A stretch of 64,000 nt of DNA from positions 3,224,001 to 3,288,000 of the forward strand of contig NZ_CP071463.1 in assembly GCF_017352095.1 (NCBI RefSeq), read 5' to 3'. The stretch is from Natrinema longum. Lineage in GTDB: Archaea; Halobacteriota; Halobacteria; Halobacteriales; Natrialbaceae. A program made the position numbers and the translations under genes. Shown in pieces: positions 8,183-17,581 of the stretch (positions are counted from its first letter, which is position 1; every line of letters starts with the position of its first letter). Below the pieces are notes generated by a model. It had not been told where the DNA came from, made no database searches, and saw only the letters and a program-made list of their open reading frames with translations.

Positions 8183-9415
8183 ATGGTCGACTATCGTCCC
8201 ATCCCGGACGAACGGGACGTCTTTCACGAGTACCGCAGCTACGCGTTCAGGCCCGAAGAGGGGGTCCCGGCGTACGATCCCGACGAACACGAGCGGCCCC
8301 GAGCGACGCTCGGGTCCCGTCGCGGCGTGTACGAAACCGATGGGGCCGACGACGCGGAGCCACGCTGTGTCTGTCGACACTACTGGCTCGAGTCCCGAGT
8401 GCGCGAGGAGTGCCACCGGACCGCCGGGCTCGCGTCCGTCGCGACGCCACCCGAGTACCGCCGTCGGGGGTACGTTCGGCAGTTGCTCGCCCGCTCGCTC
8501 GCGGAGTATCGCGACCGTGAGATCCGGTTTTCCGTGCTGTGGCCGTTCAGTTATCGGTTCTACCGCCAGTATGGCTGGGACACGTGCAACCGAATCGTCA
8601 CCCACGAGTGCGAGCCGTCGGTGCTCTCGTTCGCGACCGACGCCGTCGACCGGGACGCGGGTTCGATCCGCCGACTCGAGGCCGACGAGTTCCGGTCGCT
8701 CACACCGGCCTACGAAGCCCACGCCGACCGATACTCGCTGTCCCTCGAGCGTGAGGAAGACTGGTGGCGCTATCGCGTATTCGGCGGCCACGATCGGGAT
8801 CCGTTCGTCTACGCGTACGAACGCGACGGTCGGGTGCGGGGATATCTCGTCTACACGATCGACGGCGAGATGGGCGACCGGACGATGGCCGTCTCCGAAC
8901 TCGTGGCCGCCGATCACGAGGCCACCCTGGCGTTGCTGTCGTTCTGTCACGACCACGGGTCGCAGGTCGAGCGTGTGCGGCTTCGCGTGCCTTCGGGCGT
9001 TCCGCTCCGCGATCTCGCTCGAGACCCCGACGAGATCGAGACCGTCGTCGAGAACGGCCCGATGGTCCGGATCGTCGACGTCGCGGCGACGCTCTCCGCC
9101 CTCTCGTACCCGGATCTCGACGTCAGTACGACGATCGCCGTCGAGGATCCACTGGCCGAGTGGAACGAAGGTGTATTCGAGCTGGCGATCGCGGCCGGCC
9201 AGGCGGACTGTACCCGGCTGGACGGTCGGTCGAACGCGGCGGCCGACGCCGATGTCCGCCTCGAAATCGGTGCGCTCTCACAGCTCGTCGTCGGGTTCCA
9301 GTCCGCAGAAACCCTCGAGCGAACCGGTCGGATCGAGACGGCCGCTCCGGAGCCCGGAGACGTTCTTTCGACGCTCTTTCCCCAAACCGAGGTCTATCTC
9401 GGCGATCGATTTTGA
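8183..9415 (+). CDS. Eis-like GNAT N-acetyltransferase
   Basis: A 410-residue protein with the Eis architecture: an N-terminal GNAT domain, a second GNAT-like domain and a C-terminal SCP2-like domain. The acetyl-CoA loop is evident as SVATPPEYRRRGYVRQLLARSLAEY, followed by FSVLWPFSYRFYRQYGWD. The C-terminal third (AVEDPLAEWNEGVFELAIAAGQADCTR) resembles the sterol-carrier-like domain. Bacterial relatives acetylate amines on aminoglycosides or proteins; the archaeal substrate is unknown. The ATG at 8183 is preferred over an in-frame start at 8156, which only adds nine residues without similarity. Confidence 0.88.
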   Translation: MVDYRPIPDERDVFHEYRSYAFRPEEGVPAYDPDEHERPRATLGSRRGVYETDGADDAEPRCVCRHYWLESRVREECHRTAGLASVATPPEYRRRGYVRQLLARSLAEYRDREIRFSVLWPFSYRFYRQYGWDTCNRIVTHECEPSVLSFATDAVDRDAGSIRRLEADEFRSLTPAYEAHADRYSLSLEREEDWWRYRVFGGHDRDPFVYAYERDGRVRGYLVYTIDGEMGDRTMAVSELVAADHEATLALLSFCHDHGSQVERVRLRVPSGVPLRDLARDPDEIETVVENGPMVRIVDVAATLSALSYPDLDVSTTIAVEDPLAEWNEGVFELAIAAGQADCTRLDGRSNAAADADVRLEIGALSQLVVGFQSAETLERTGRIETAAPEPGDVLSTLFPQTEVYLGDRF

Positions 9416-9419
9416 TCGC
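9402..9419 (+). terminator. Hairpin over the end of the Eis-like gene
   Basis: GCGATC and GATCGC form a perfect 6-bp stem around a GATTTT loop that includes the stop region. The short T-run is inside the loop, not after it, so a termination role is only a possibility. Confidence 0.25.
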
Positions 9420-9645
9420 TCGAGACGCTGCGTCGGACGATCTGTCCGACTGGCAGGGGACGGGGACCGGCCACGGACGGGGTCATATGCCATCTAGTAC
9501 CACTCGGACGCTCGGCCACGACACTGAAATAGGGGATTCTCTTACTATGTGCTGACTGTCCGTCGATGATCGCAACGGCTGTGAGAGGCGATAGCCTCGA
9601 GCGGGAAGGGGAGACGAATCCGTCACTGGGCGGGGGTGAACAGAC

Positions 9646-11508
9646 GTGACGATGCGATCGGTACCGATCGTCGACCGGGTCACCGACGCCTTCTTCGCAC
9701 TCGATACGGGGTTTCGATTTACCTATCTCAACGAACGGGCCGAGACGTTGCTCGAACGGTCCCGCGAGGACCTGATCGGGCGGGTCATGTGGGACGAGTT
9801 CCCCCAGACCGTCGAGACGCAGTTCCCCGACGGGTTCCACCGCGCGATGGACGAACAGGTGTCGGTCTCCTTCGAGATCTACCACACGCACCTCGAGACC
9901 TGGTTCGAAGCGCGGGCCTACCCCTCCGAATCCGGGCTGTCGGTGTTCATGCGCGACGTCACCGAGCGAAAGGCCCAGGAGACGACGTTAGCCCAACACG
10001 CTGCCGTCGTCGAGGCGGTCCACGACGCCGTCGTGACGCTCGATCGCAACCGCGAGATCGTCACCGTCAACGGCGCGACGGAGACGATCCTCGGTGCCGA
10101 TCGCACGGAACTCGTCGGCGAACACGTCGAGACGCTCACCGAACTGGCGGGAATCGACGGCGAATCCGCCGTCGATATCGGCCGGGCGATCACCGACGTC
10201 GACGTCGGAAACGCCGACCGCAGCCAGCTCGAGGTCGCCTACGTCGGTCCGGAGGGTGATGCGCGGATGGCCGAGTTCAGATTCGTCCCGATCGAGGACA
10301 ACACCGCCACCGTCGCCGCCGTCATCCGGGACATCACCGACCGGTACGAGTACGACCGCGTCGTCACGTCGCTCCACGAGATCACCCGGTGGCTCCTCGA
10401 GTCCGACGATCCCGAGGAGATCTGTGCGATCGCCGTCCACGCCGGGAGCGATCTGCTCGATCTCCCCATCAGCGGCGTCTGGCTGCTCGAGGAAGAACGG
10501 GGCTACCTCGAACCCGTCGCCGGGACCGCCGGTGCACACGACGAATTCGGCGGTCTCCCGCGGTTCAACCCCGGCGAAGGCCTCGTCTGGGACGTCTTCG
10601 AAGCCGGCGAAGTCCAGCTGTTCGACGATCTCGGGACCATCGACAACCTCTACAACCCGGACACGCCCCTCGAATCGGAGATCATCGCACCGATCGGGAC
10701 ACACGGTATTCTCATGACCGGCTCGCTGGATCCCTACCGGTTCGACGAGACCGATATCGATCTCATCTCGACGCTCGTCGAGAACACGCGCGCCGCCCTC
10801 GATCGAGCCGATCGGGAGCAGGTCCTGCGGGACCGGACGGCCGAACTCGAGCGCCAGACCGACCGCCTCGAGGCCATCGCCGACGTCCTCTCGAGCGATC
10901 TGAAAGACCAACTCGAGACCGTCGCCGACGCCTTGGAAGCGGAGACGACCGACGAATGGGAGTTTCCGCTCGCGGAGGACACCGTCGAAACGACGCTCGA
11001 TCGAGCCGAACGACTCGTCGACGACATCCGGGAGTTCGCCCGCAACGCCTCGGCCGTCGGGACCCGCACCAGACTCGATCTCGAGGCGGCGATCGAAGAC
11101 GCCATCAGCGACTCGCAACTCGAGACGGATGCGGTCGTCGTCGACGGCTCGGCCACGCTCCGGGCCGATCCCGACCGGTTCGGCCATCTCATCGAGACGG
11201 CGTTCGACAGTGCCACCGCGCGGGCCGAGGGCGACGTCACGATCCGGATCGGCCTCGTCGGGTTCGACGACGGCGGCAGTCGAGGGTTTTTCCTCCTCGA
11301 CGACGCTACCGAGATTCCGCCGACCGCACACGACCGCGTGCTCGATCCGACCGCCGACGACGAAACCGCGATCGACGGCCTCGGCCTCGCACTCGTCCGG
11401 GCCATCGCCAAAGCCCACGACTGGGAGTGTTCCGTCACCAACGGGGACAACGGCGGCACGCGGATCGAAATTCGAGACGTAACGACCCTCGAACGGCTCC
11501 GCGAGTGA
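9646..11508 (+). CDS. PAS-PAS-GAF sensor with a degenerate histidine-kinase core
   Basis: A 620-residue soluble sensor: PAS (about 10-105), PAS (about 118-230), GAF (about 240-395), a coiled linker and a HATPase-like end (about 470-615). Domain order is that of haloarchaeal hybrid sensors. The H-box reads VLSSDLKDQL where SHDLRNPL is normal, so the phospho-acceptor His is missing. The N-box reads ETAFDSATARAEG without its Asn. The G1 box reads DDATEI instead of DDGPGI, while the G2 box GLGLALVRAI survives. It is probably a pseudokinase signalling by binding. The start is GTG at 9646, with an ATG two codons later. It converges with a HalX response regulator. Confidence 0.85.
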   Translation: MTMRSVPIVDRVTDAFFALDTGFRFTYLNERAETLLERSREDLIGRVMWDEFPQTVETQFPDGFHRAMDEQVSVSFEIYHTHLETWFEARAYPSESGLSVFMRDVTERKAQETTLAQHAAVVEAVHDAVVTLDRNREIVTVNGATETILGADRTELVGEHVETLTELAGIDGESAVDIGRAITDVDVGNADRSQLEVAYVGPEGDARMAEFRFVPIEDNTATVAAVIRDITDRYEYDRVVTSLHEITRWLLESDDPEEICAIAVHAGSDLLDLPISGVWLLEEERGYLEPVAGTAGAHDEFGGLPRFNPGEGLVWDVFEAGEVQLFDDLGTIDNLYNPDTPLESEIIAPIGTHGILMTGSLDPYRFDETDIDLISTLVENTRAALDRADREQVLRDRTAELERQTDRLEAIADVLSSDLKDQLETVADALEAETTDEWEFPLAEDTVETTLDRAERLVDDIREFARNASAVGTRTRLDLEAAIEDAISDSQLETDAVVVDGSATLRADPDRFGHLIETAFDSATARAEGDVTIRIGLVGFDDGGSRGFFLLDDATEIPPTAHDRVLDPTADDETAIDGLGLALVRAIAKAHDWECSVTNGDNGGTRIEIRDVTTLERLRE

Positions 11509-11585
11509 GTCACGGAAGCGCGACCGACTAGCCCAGCGGGCCACGTCGTCCGGCGGGCCGACGGTCGCTGCCGGGACTCGAGCGA

Positions 11586-12173
11586 TTATTCCTGCAGTAC
11601 CGATTCGCTCGTAATATCCCGACAGAGCTGTCGGTAGCCGTCTTGCTCGAGCAGTTCCTGCATCGTATCGTTGACCTGCACTCGAAGGACGGCCAGCCGG
11701 TCTTTGAGTTCGGCGTACTCCTGGCTCGAGCGGCGTTCGGCCTCCGTTTTCTGATCGTCTAGCAGCGCCTTCTTCGAGGCCAGTGCGAAGAACTCTTGCA
11801 GCTGTGCGTCGTAACTCGTCCGGAGCAGCAGTTGATCGATGATGGCGATCAGTTCGTCCTTCGAAACCGGCTTGACGAGGTAGTCGTCGAACCCCATCTC
11901 GATGATGTCGAAATCGGGCTCGACCGCCGTCACCATCGCAACCCGGCAGTCGAGGCCCCGTTCCCGAATCGTATCGAGGACGGTATCGCCCGAGAGGCCC
12001 GGCATCCGCCGGTCCAGCAGGACGACGTCGATCGATTCGTCGATCGCATCGAGGGCTTCGGTGCCGTCGTAGGACGTTTCGACGTCGCACTCGGCCTCGA
12101 GCCAGGCGGCATAGAGGTTCGCGAGGTCGGGCTCGTCTTCGACGATCAGGACGGACGGGGTATCAGTAGTCAT
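11586..12173 (-). CDS. Response regulator with HalX domain
   Basis: A 195-residue protein. Residues 5-120 form a CheY-like receiver with an acidic pocket (VEDEPD), the phospho-acceptor Asp in VVLLDRRMPGLSG, and the conserved Lys in DDYLVKPVSKDE. The remaining 70 residues are the helical HalX domain of haloarchaeal regulators (LQEFFALASKKALLDDQKT, then a coiled segment). There is no DNA-binding domain, so output is presumably by protein contact. It ends 77 bp from the convergent end of the degenerate sensor kinase, which makes them a plausible but untested pair. Confidence 0.92.
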   Translation of the reverse strand: MTTDTPSVLIVEDEPDLANLYAAWLEAECDVETSYDGTEALDAIDESIDVVLLDRRMPGLSGDTVLDTIRERGLDCRVAMVTAVEPDFDIIEMGFDDYLVKPVSKDELIAIIDQLLLRTSYDAQLQEFFALASKKALLDDQKTEAERRSSQEYAELKDRLAVLRVQVNDTMQELLEQDGYRQLCRDITSESVLQE

Positions 12174-12309
12174 CGGCGTTCCTCTTGGCGTGTCGGCTCG
12201 TTGGACGAATCGTCCCGGCCGTATATCAATATACCGGACAGTCGATGAAAAATTCGAGCGACTGAATCGGTAGCCGGGTTCCCGAACCCTTACTCGGATT
12301 TGCGCACCG

Positions 12310-14439
12310 TCACTCGAGTTCCCGTTCGATCGTTCCGCGACGGTCGCGGATCTCGGCTGCGTCGGCCGTCAGCGTCCGACCGGCGTCGACCGCGAGTCGA
12401 CCGTCGTCGGTCGCCGAGCCGAGTTCGACGACCGGTGCGACGCCGTCGAACGCCTCGCGGACCGCCTCCGGCGACTCGGTCTGGACGAGTGCGCGCCCCG
12501 GCTGTTCGTGGAACAACGCCCCTGCCGGCTGGTCGCTCGGAATCGCCACCTCGAGCCCGGCGTCCTCGGTGACCATCTCCGCGAGCGCGACGGCGAGGCC
12601 GCCGTGGCTGACGTCGTGGACTGCGAGGGTCGCGTCGTCGTTCGCGACCGCAGCGAGGGTCTCGACGACGGCCGCCGGATCGGCCGGGAGGTCGGGGAAG
12701 GCGTCGCTGCCGTCGAACTGGGCGAGATACTCGGAGCCGCCGAGGCGGGGAGATCCGGCCTCGAGGCCGAGGTCGCCGACGAGAAGCAAGTCGCCGTCGG
12801 GCTCGACCGCCAGCGGCGGCGCGTCGTACCCGTCCTTGGAGCCGACCATCGCCAGCGTCGGCGTCGGCGGTATCGGTCCCGCGACGGAGTCGTTGTACAG
12901 CGAGACGTTCCCGCCGACGACCGGCGTGGAGAGGGTTTCGCACATCTCGGCGAGCCCGTCGACGATCCCAGTGAAGCCGCCGTAGACGTCGGGCTTCTCG
13001 GGATTGCCGCCGTTGAGACAGTCGACCGCGGCCAGCGGCGTCGCCCCCTTGGCCGCGATGTTCGTCGCGTTCTCGAGGGCCACCGCGCGGGCACCCTCGT
13101 ACGGTGCGACGTCGGTCCAGTTCGGAGCGCCACCGGAGGAGAGCGCGAGCCCCTGTTCGGCCTCTCGGACCGCGATGATCGCGGCGTCGTCGCCCGGCCC
13201 GACGCTCGTGCGCACGCCGACCTCGTGGTCGTACTGCCGGTAGACCCACCGCTTCGAGGCGGTGTTCGGGCTCGAGACGATCGCTTCGAACGCATCCTCG
13301 AGGTCGACGTCGGGCAGATCGGTTTCGGGTTCCGCCGGGTCCGCGGTCGAGAGGTCGTTCATCGGCGCGCCCTCGCCGAGGAAGTACGCGTCCACGTCGA
13401 CGACCGTCTCGCCCTCGAAGGTGCAGACGTAGTTGCCGTCGGTGACCTCGCCGATAACTGAACAGCCCAGATCGAACCGCTCGACGAGCTCGCGCACGCG
13501 GTCGACGTTGTCCGGTTCGACCTCGTAACACATCCGCTCCTGGGATTCCGCGAGGAGGATCTCCAGCGCGTTCATGTTCGGCTCGCGCTGGTGAACCCGC
13601 TCGAGTTCGATGTGTGCGCCGAGATCGGCCTTGGCGACCATCTCGCTGGAGGCACCGCCGAGGCCGGCGGCACCGAGGTCGCGGGCGGACTCGATCAGGT
13701 CTTCGTCGACGAGCGCCTCGTTGGCCTCGATGAGTAACTTTTCGGCGTATGGGTCGCCGACCTGTACCGCGGGTCGGTCCTCCGTCTCGGCGTCCTCCGC
13801 GAGGTCTTCGCTGGCGAAGCTCGCGCCGCCGAGTCCGTCCCGGCCGGTCCCGTTCCCGACGAGCACGAGTTTGTTGCCGGGCTCCTGGGCCTCGGCGGTG
13901 ACGAGACGTTCCTCGGTGGTCAGGCCGACGCAGGCGACGTTGACCAACGGATTCCCCTCGTAGTCGGGATGGAAGTCGACGCTGCCGGCGACCGTCGGAA
14001 CGCCGATGCAGTTCCCGTAGTGGCTGATCCCCTCGACGACGCCCTCGAAGAGGTACTTCGAGTGTTCGTCGTCGAACTCCCCGAAGTACAGCGAATCCGC
14101 GAGCGCGATCGGGTAGGCCCCCATCGAGAGGGTGTCCCGGACGATGCCGCCGACGCCCGTCGCCGCGCCGTCGAACGGATCCACGTAGGAGGGATGGTTG
14201 TGGCTCTCGATTCCCATTGTAATATACGTCTCATCATCCAGCGAGACGACCGCTGCGTCGTCGCCCGGCCCGACGACGACCTGCTCGCCCTCGCTGTCGA
14301 ACGCCGACAGCAGCGGTCGCGAGGAGCGGTACGCGCAGTGTTCGCTCCAGAGGTTCTCGAACAGCGCCGCCTCCGCTCGAGTCGGTTCCCGCCCCAGCTC
14401 GGAAACGACGAGTTCGCGGTCCGAATCGGCAAGACTCAT
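12310..14439 (-). CDS. purL: Phosphoribosylformylglycinamidine synthase subunit PurL
   Basis: A 709-residue small-type PurL, the ATP-dependent synthetase subunit of the fourth step of purine synthesis, which forms FGAM from FGAR with ammonia supplied by PurQ/PurS. Key runs are [17 protein letters not shown] near the N-terminus, [42 protein letters not shown], and a repeated AIRS-type half with [11 protein letters not shown] and [11 protein letters not shown]. Length is normal for the archaeal enzyme. purQ and purS are not adjacent. The gene is followed by the small HalX gene and preceded by a 220-bp spacer. Confidence 0.96.
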   Translation of the reverse strand: MSLADSDRELVVSELGREPTRAEAALFENLWSEHCAYRSSRPLLSAFDSEGEQVVVGPGDDAAVVSLDDETYITMGIESHNHPSYVDPFDGAATGVGGIVRDTLSMGAYPIALADSLYFGEFDDEHSKYLFEGVVEGISHYGNCIGVPTVAGSVDFHPDYEGNPLVNVACVGLTTEERLVTAEAQEPGNKLVLVGNGTGRDGLGGASFASEDLAEDAETEDRPAVQVGDPYAEKLLIEANEALVDEDLIESARDLGAAGLGGASSEMVAKADLGAHIELERVHQREPNMNALEILLAESQERMCYEVEPDNVDRVRELVERFDLGCSVIGEVTDGNYVCTFEGETVVDVDAYFLGEGAPMNDLSTADPAEPETDLPDVDLEDAFEAIVSSPNTASKRWVYRQYDHEVGVRTSVGPGDDAAIIAVREAEQGLALSSGGAPNWTDVAPYEGARAVALENATNIAAKGATPLAAVDCLNGGNPEKPDVYGGFTGIVDGLAEMCETLSTPVVGGNVSLYNDSVAGPIPPTPTLAMVGSKDGYDAPPLAVEPDGDLLLVGDLGLEAGSPRLGGSEYLAQFDGSDAFPDLPADPAAVVETLAAVANDDATLAVHDVSHGGLAVALAEMVTEDAGLEVAIPSDQPAGALFHEQPGRALVQTESPEAVREAFDGVAPVVELGSATDDGRLAVDAGRTLTADAAEIRDRRGTIERELE

Positions 14440-14659
14440 TCATGTCGGTGGTGGAAGTCGGGCAGTAAAGGGGTTTCTATATACACGGTCGTGCATTGAT
14501 CGACGCGACCCGCCGGGACGAACTCGTCGCCGTTCGGGCGTTGACCCTGCCGACCGACGGGACAGCACCGAGTCGTCGACGACGTCCCCGTCGGTAGACG
14601 GCGAAGCAACGATGCCGTCGGCAACGTTTACTATCACACGGTGACGACCTGGGAGACGA

Positions 14660-15046
14660 ATGGCCGACGAGAGCGTCGAATACCCGGAACTGGTCGACGT
14701 CCTTCGATACGAGACGACAGCGGGGGCCAGCTATCGGTCGGTTCCAGCGGGAGAGGGGAAACGAATCGTGGCCGTCCACGAAGACGAAGTACGAAAGCAG
14801 CTGTGGGTCCGACGGATCGTTCTGGGAGTCGTCGCAGCCACGGTGGTTGCTTTTGGAGTCCTGACGGGAAACGCGCTTCTGGGCACGATCGGTGCCGGTA
14901 TCGTCCTCGTCGCCGCCTGGCAAACCGATGCCGACCACTCGGCGGCGATACCGGACCTGGTCGACGAACGGATCCGACACGAGCGGGCATCGTCGACGTA
15001 CGATATCGACACGCACACGACGGACCCCTGGAACGACGAGGAGTAA
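14660..15046 (+). CDS. Haloarchaeal membrane protein, unknown function
   Basis: A 128-residue protein. A soluble N-terminal stretch of about 50 residues (ESVEYPELVDVLRYETTAG) is followed by two adjacent transmembrane helices (IVLGVVAATVVAFGVLTG and LLGTIGAGIVLVAAW) and an acidic C-terminal tail with IPDLVDERI. No catalytic motif is visible and the family was not recognised. It is divergent from purL and 95 bp upstream of the PHP-domain gene. Confidence 0.7.
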   Translation: MADESVEYPELVDVLRYETTAGASYRSVPAGEGKRIVAVHEDEVRKQLWVRRIVLGVVAATVVAFGVLTGNALLGTIGAGIVLVAAWQTDADHSAAIPDLVDERIRHERASSTYDIDTHTTDPWNDEE

Positions 15047-15141
15047 CGTGACACTCCGTCGAATTCGATCGGGTTCTCGACGAGCGGTCACCGAACGGGA
15101 GGACCGAGTCGTTTTTGATCGGGCCGCCGAAACGTGCGCTC

Positions 15142-15825
15142 GTGCTGTCGGTCGAACTTCACACGCACTCGTCGTTGTCCTACGACGGCCGCGATCCGAT
15201 CGAACTCATCCTGGAGCAAGCGGAAGCCGTCGGACTCGACGCGATCGCAGTGACGGACCACGACGAAATCGACGCTAGCCTCGAGGCCGTCGAGCGCGCC
15301 CCCGAGTACGGCCTGGTCGGCATTCCCGGGATGGAGATCTCGAGCAAGGCGGGCCACGTCCTGGGACTGGGGGTCGAGGAGGCCATCCCGCCAGGCCTGT
15401 CGTTCGAATCGACGCTCGAGGCGATCCACGAGCAGGACGGGCTCGCGGTGATCCCCCACCCGTTTCAGGAGTCACGCCACGGGGTGATGGCCCGGATCTC
15501 CCGCGAACAACTCGCCATGGGGGACGCGATCGAAGTCTACAACTCCCGGCTGTTCACCGGCCGGGCGAACCGGCAAGCCGAACGCTACGCGCGGTCGCGG
15601 GACCTGCCCATGACTGCCGGCAGCGACGCCCACATCAGCGAGATGGTCGGACAGGCGGTCACCCGCGTCGACGCCGAGGATCGCTCGGCCGCCGCGATCC
15701 TCGCAGCGATCGCTGACGGGCGAACGACCGTCGAAGGGAAGCGAACGCCGTGGCGGATCAGCATCCAGCAGTTCGCCGGCGGCGTCACGCGACGACTGAG
15801 TCACGTTTTGAAACTCGTCCGATGA
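15142..15825 (+). CDS. PHP-domain metal-dependent phosphoesterase
   Basis: A 227-residue PHP protein with the metal-binding motifs in order: ELHTHSSLSYDGRDP, VTDHDEID, GIPGMEISS, VIPHPFQESRHG and the C-terminal GSDAH. This set binds three metals and hydrolyses phosphoester or nucleotide substrates in characterised relatives. The GTG at 15142 gives the usual short lead before ELHTHSS; a TTG at 15115 adds nine residues with no similarity. Its TGA overlaps the ATG of the asparagine-synthase-like gene (ATGA), so translation is coupled and the two proteins probably work in one pathway. Confidence 0.88.
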   Translation: MLSVELHTHSSLSYDGRDPIELILEQAEAVGLDAIAVTDHDEIDASLEAVERAPEYGLVGIPGMEISSKAGHVLGLGVEEAIPPGLSFESTLEAIHEQDGLAVIPHPFQESRHGVMARISREQLAMGDAIEVYNSRLFTGRANRQAERYARSRDLPMTAGSDAHISEMVGQAVTRVDAEDRSAAAILAAIADGRTTVEGKRTPWRISIQQFAGGVTRRLSHVLKLVR

Positions 15826-16952
15826 CAGAACCACACCTTCGCGGTACCGACCCGACGACCGTCCGCGACGCGCTCGAGCGTGGCGACTCCCTCCCCGGAA
15901 CCGCCGGCTTCGCAGGGGTGGTCGACGACCTGCTCGTTCGCGACGTCCTCGGACGGGTGCCGCTGTTCGTCGACGACGGAGCCGATACGGACGCGACCCG
16001 AAACTGGGCGTTCGAGCCGAGCGCACTCGAGGAACCGACGCTCGTTCCGGCCGGTGGGGCCACGGCCGTCGACGGTCCACTCCCCGAGCCGGAATCCCAG
16101 TGGTCGCTGCCCGATCCCGAGCCCGTCGCCCACGAGGCCGCACTCGAGGGACTCGAGACGGCGATCGAAACGGCGGCCGACGCCGTCGACTCGGCAGATC
16201 GCGATATCGCCGTCGCGTTCTCGGGGGGCGTCGACTCGGCGCTGGTCGCCGAACTCCTCGACGCGCCGCTGTACGTCGTCGGCTTCCCCGACAGCCACGA
16301 CGTCGAGGCCGCGCGGACGGCCGCCGACGCGATGGGACGCGATCTCACCGTCGTCGACCTCGAGCCGGCCGACCTCGAGCGTGCGGTTCCCCGGGTCGCC
16401 CGAGCGACCGGGCGGACGAACGCGATGGACGTCCAGATCGCCCTTCCGCTGTCTCTGGTCGGCGAACGCGTCGCCGCGGACGGGTTCGACGCGCTCGCGG
16501 TCGGCCAGGGGGCCGACGAACTGTTCGGCGGCTACGAGAAGGTCGTCCGGCTCGATCATCGGGTCGACGCCGAGACGGTTCGGGGAGCCGTCCGGGAACA
16601 GATTCGGAGCCTGCCCGATCAGCTTCCACGGGACGTGCTGACGATCGAAGCGACTGGTCTCGAGCCGGTCGCACCGTTCCTCCACGACGCCGTGGTCGAG
16701 GCGGCGCTCCGACTCCCGGACGAGCTACTGGCCGACGAGGACGAACGAAAGCGCGGGTTCCGACGGGTTGCGGCCGAGTATCTGCCGGCGGACGTCGCCA
16801 GCAGGGACAAGAAAGCGGTCCAGTACGGCAGTCTCGTCGCGCGCGAACTCGATCGGCTGGCCCGGCAGGCCGGCTACAAGCGCCGGATCGACGATCACGT
16901 CAGCAAGTACGTCGCCGCGCTGTGCTCGGACGGCCCGACGCGACGCGAGTGA
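15822..16952 (+). CDS. Asparagine-synthase-related protein lacking the glutaminase Cys
   Basis: A 376-residue protein. Residues 115-360 are the ATP-pyrophosphatase domain of AsnB (IAVAFSGGVDSALVAELL, then ALAVGQGADELFGGYEKVVR and the late SRDKKAVQYGS). Residues 1-110 keep only the second half of a class II glutaminase fold (VRDVLGRVPLFVDD, EPTLVPAGG) and have no N-terminal nucleophile Cys. It may therefore use free ammonia or another nucleophile to amidate or adenylate an unknown acid. The start overlaps the PHP gene stop by four bases. Standalone asparagine synthesis is unlikely but not excluded. Confidence 0.82.
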   Translation: MTEPHLRGTDPTTVRDALERGDSLPGTAGFAGVVDDLLVRDVLGRVPLFVDDGADTDATRNWAFEPSALEEPTLVPAGGATAVDGPLPEPESQWSLPDPEPVAHEAALEGLETAIETAADAVDSADRDIAVAFSGGVDSALVAELLDAPLYVVGFPDSHDVEAARTAADAMGRDLTVVDLEPADLERAVPRVARATGRTNAMDVQIALPLSLVGERVAADGFDALAVGQGADELFGGYEKVVRLDHRVDAETVRGAVREQIRSLPDQLPRDVLTIEATGLEPVAPFLHDAVVEAALRLPDELLADEDERKRGFRRVAAEYLPADVASRDKKAVQYGSLVARELDRLARQAGYKRRIDDHVSKYVAALCSDGPTRRE

Positions 16953-17039
16953 GCCGGCCCCCCGTTCCGAGTGACCGGCGACCCCAGACGGGTCGTGGGT
17001 TCCCCGGCACTGACTGGCGGCGATCCGCCCGCCCCGTCG

Positions 17040-17366
17040 TCAGGACGGCAGCGGACAGAGGCTCGCGGTGAAAACCACCGTCTCGTCGGTCTCGTTTCGC
17101 GCGCCGTGGGCGACGCCGCGCTCGTGATGGACGACGCCGGGCGCGTCGATCCGCGCGCGTTCGTCGTCCTGTATTACGGTCACCGTTCCCTCGAGTACGT
17201 GGAAGACGTTCGTACTCCCGGGATGATCGTGGGCCTCGAGTTCGCCACCGGGACCGAGGGCGAACGCCTTGACGAGTACGTCGTCGCTGACGACCAGTTC
17301 CGCGGTTTCGACCTCGCCGTCGGCGGGCTCGAGGTCGGCGATGGCATCGGCGTCGGTATCGAGCAT
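17040..17366 (-). CDS. Cupin-domain protein
   Basis: A 108-residue single cupin. The metal-binding motif 1 region reads GGELEAHDHPGSTNVFHVLEG and motif 2 lies around VVHHERGVAHGARNET. Single-cupin proteins of this size serve as isomerases, dioxygenases or sensors, so no reaction is claimed. The ATG at 17366 was preferred to one eight codons upstream because similarity to cupins begins after it and the extra residues are polar filler. A 43-bp tandem repeat lies in the space upstream. Confidence 0.85.
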   Translation of the reverse strand: MLDTDADAIADLEPADGEVETAELVVSDDVLVKAFALGPGGELEAHDHPGSTNVFHVLEGTVTVIQDDERARIDAPGVVHHERGVAHGARNETDETVVFTASLCPLPS

Positions 17367-17436
17367 GTGGGTCGATTCGGTCGAGCGCACTATAACAGCA
17401 CTGGAAGCGCGAAGCGGAAGGAGACCGGCGCGGACG

Positions 17437-17522
17437 TCCCTGTAGCGACCGGGCGCTCAGACGGTCTACTGTAACCCATTCCCTGTAGCGACCGGGCGCT
17501 CAGACGGTCTACTGTAACCCAT
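17437..17522. repeat. 43-bp direct repeat, two perfect tandem copies
   Basis: Copies span 17437-17479 and 17480-17522 and are identical; a third copy starts (TCCC) and breaks off. Inside each unit GACCG and CGGTC can pair as a 5-bp stem around a 10-nt loop. The repeat lies between the stop of mrp and the start of the cupin gene, so it could affect mrp 3'-end formation or cupin expression. Confidence 0.9.
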
Positions 17523-17581
17523 TCCCGGTAGGACCGGGATCGCCCTGCGGTCCCTCCGGGGAATCGTTACGACAACCCGTC

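Noticed and set aside
9988-12090. 700-codon minus-strand ORF opposite the PAS/GAF sensor
   Set aside because: It spans two real genes in different frames and shows no domain; the opposite strand encodes recognisable PAS, GAF and HATPase segments.
17040-17390. Longer cupin start at 17390
   Set aside because: The eight additional residues are polar and not part of the cupin pattern; the ATG at 17366 gives a normal length.
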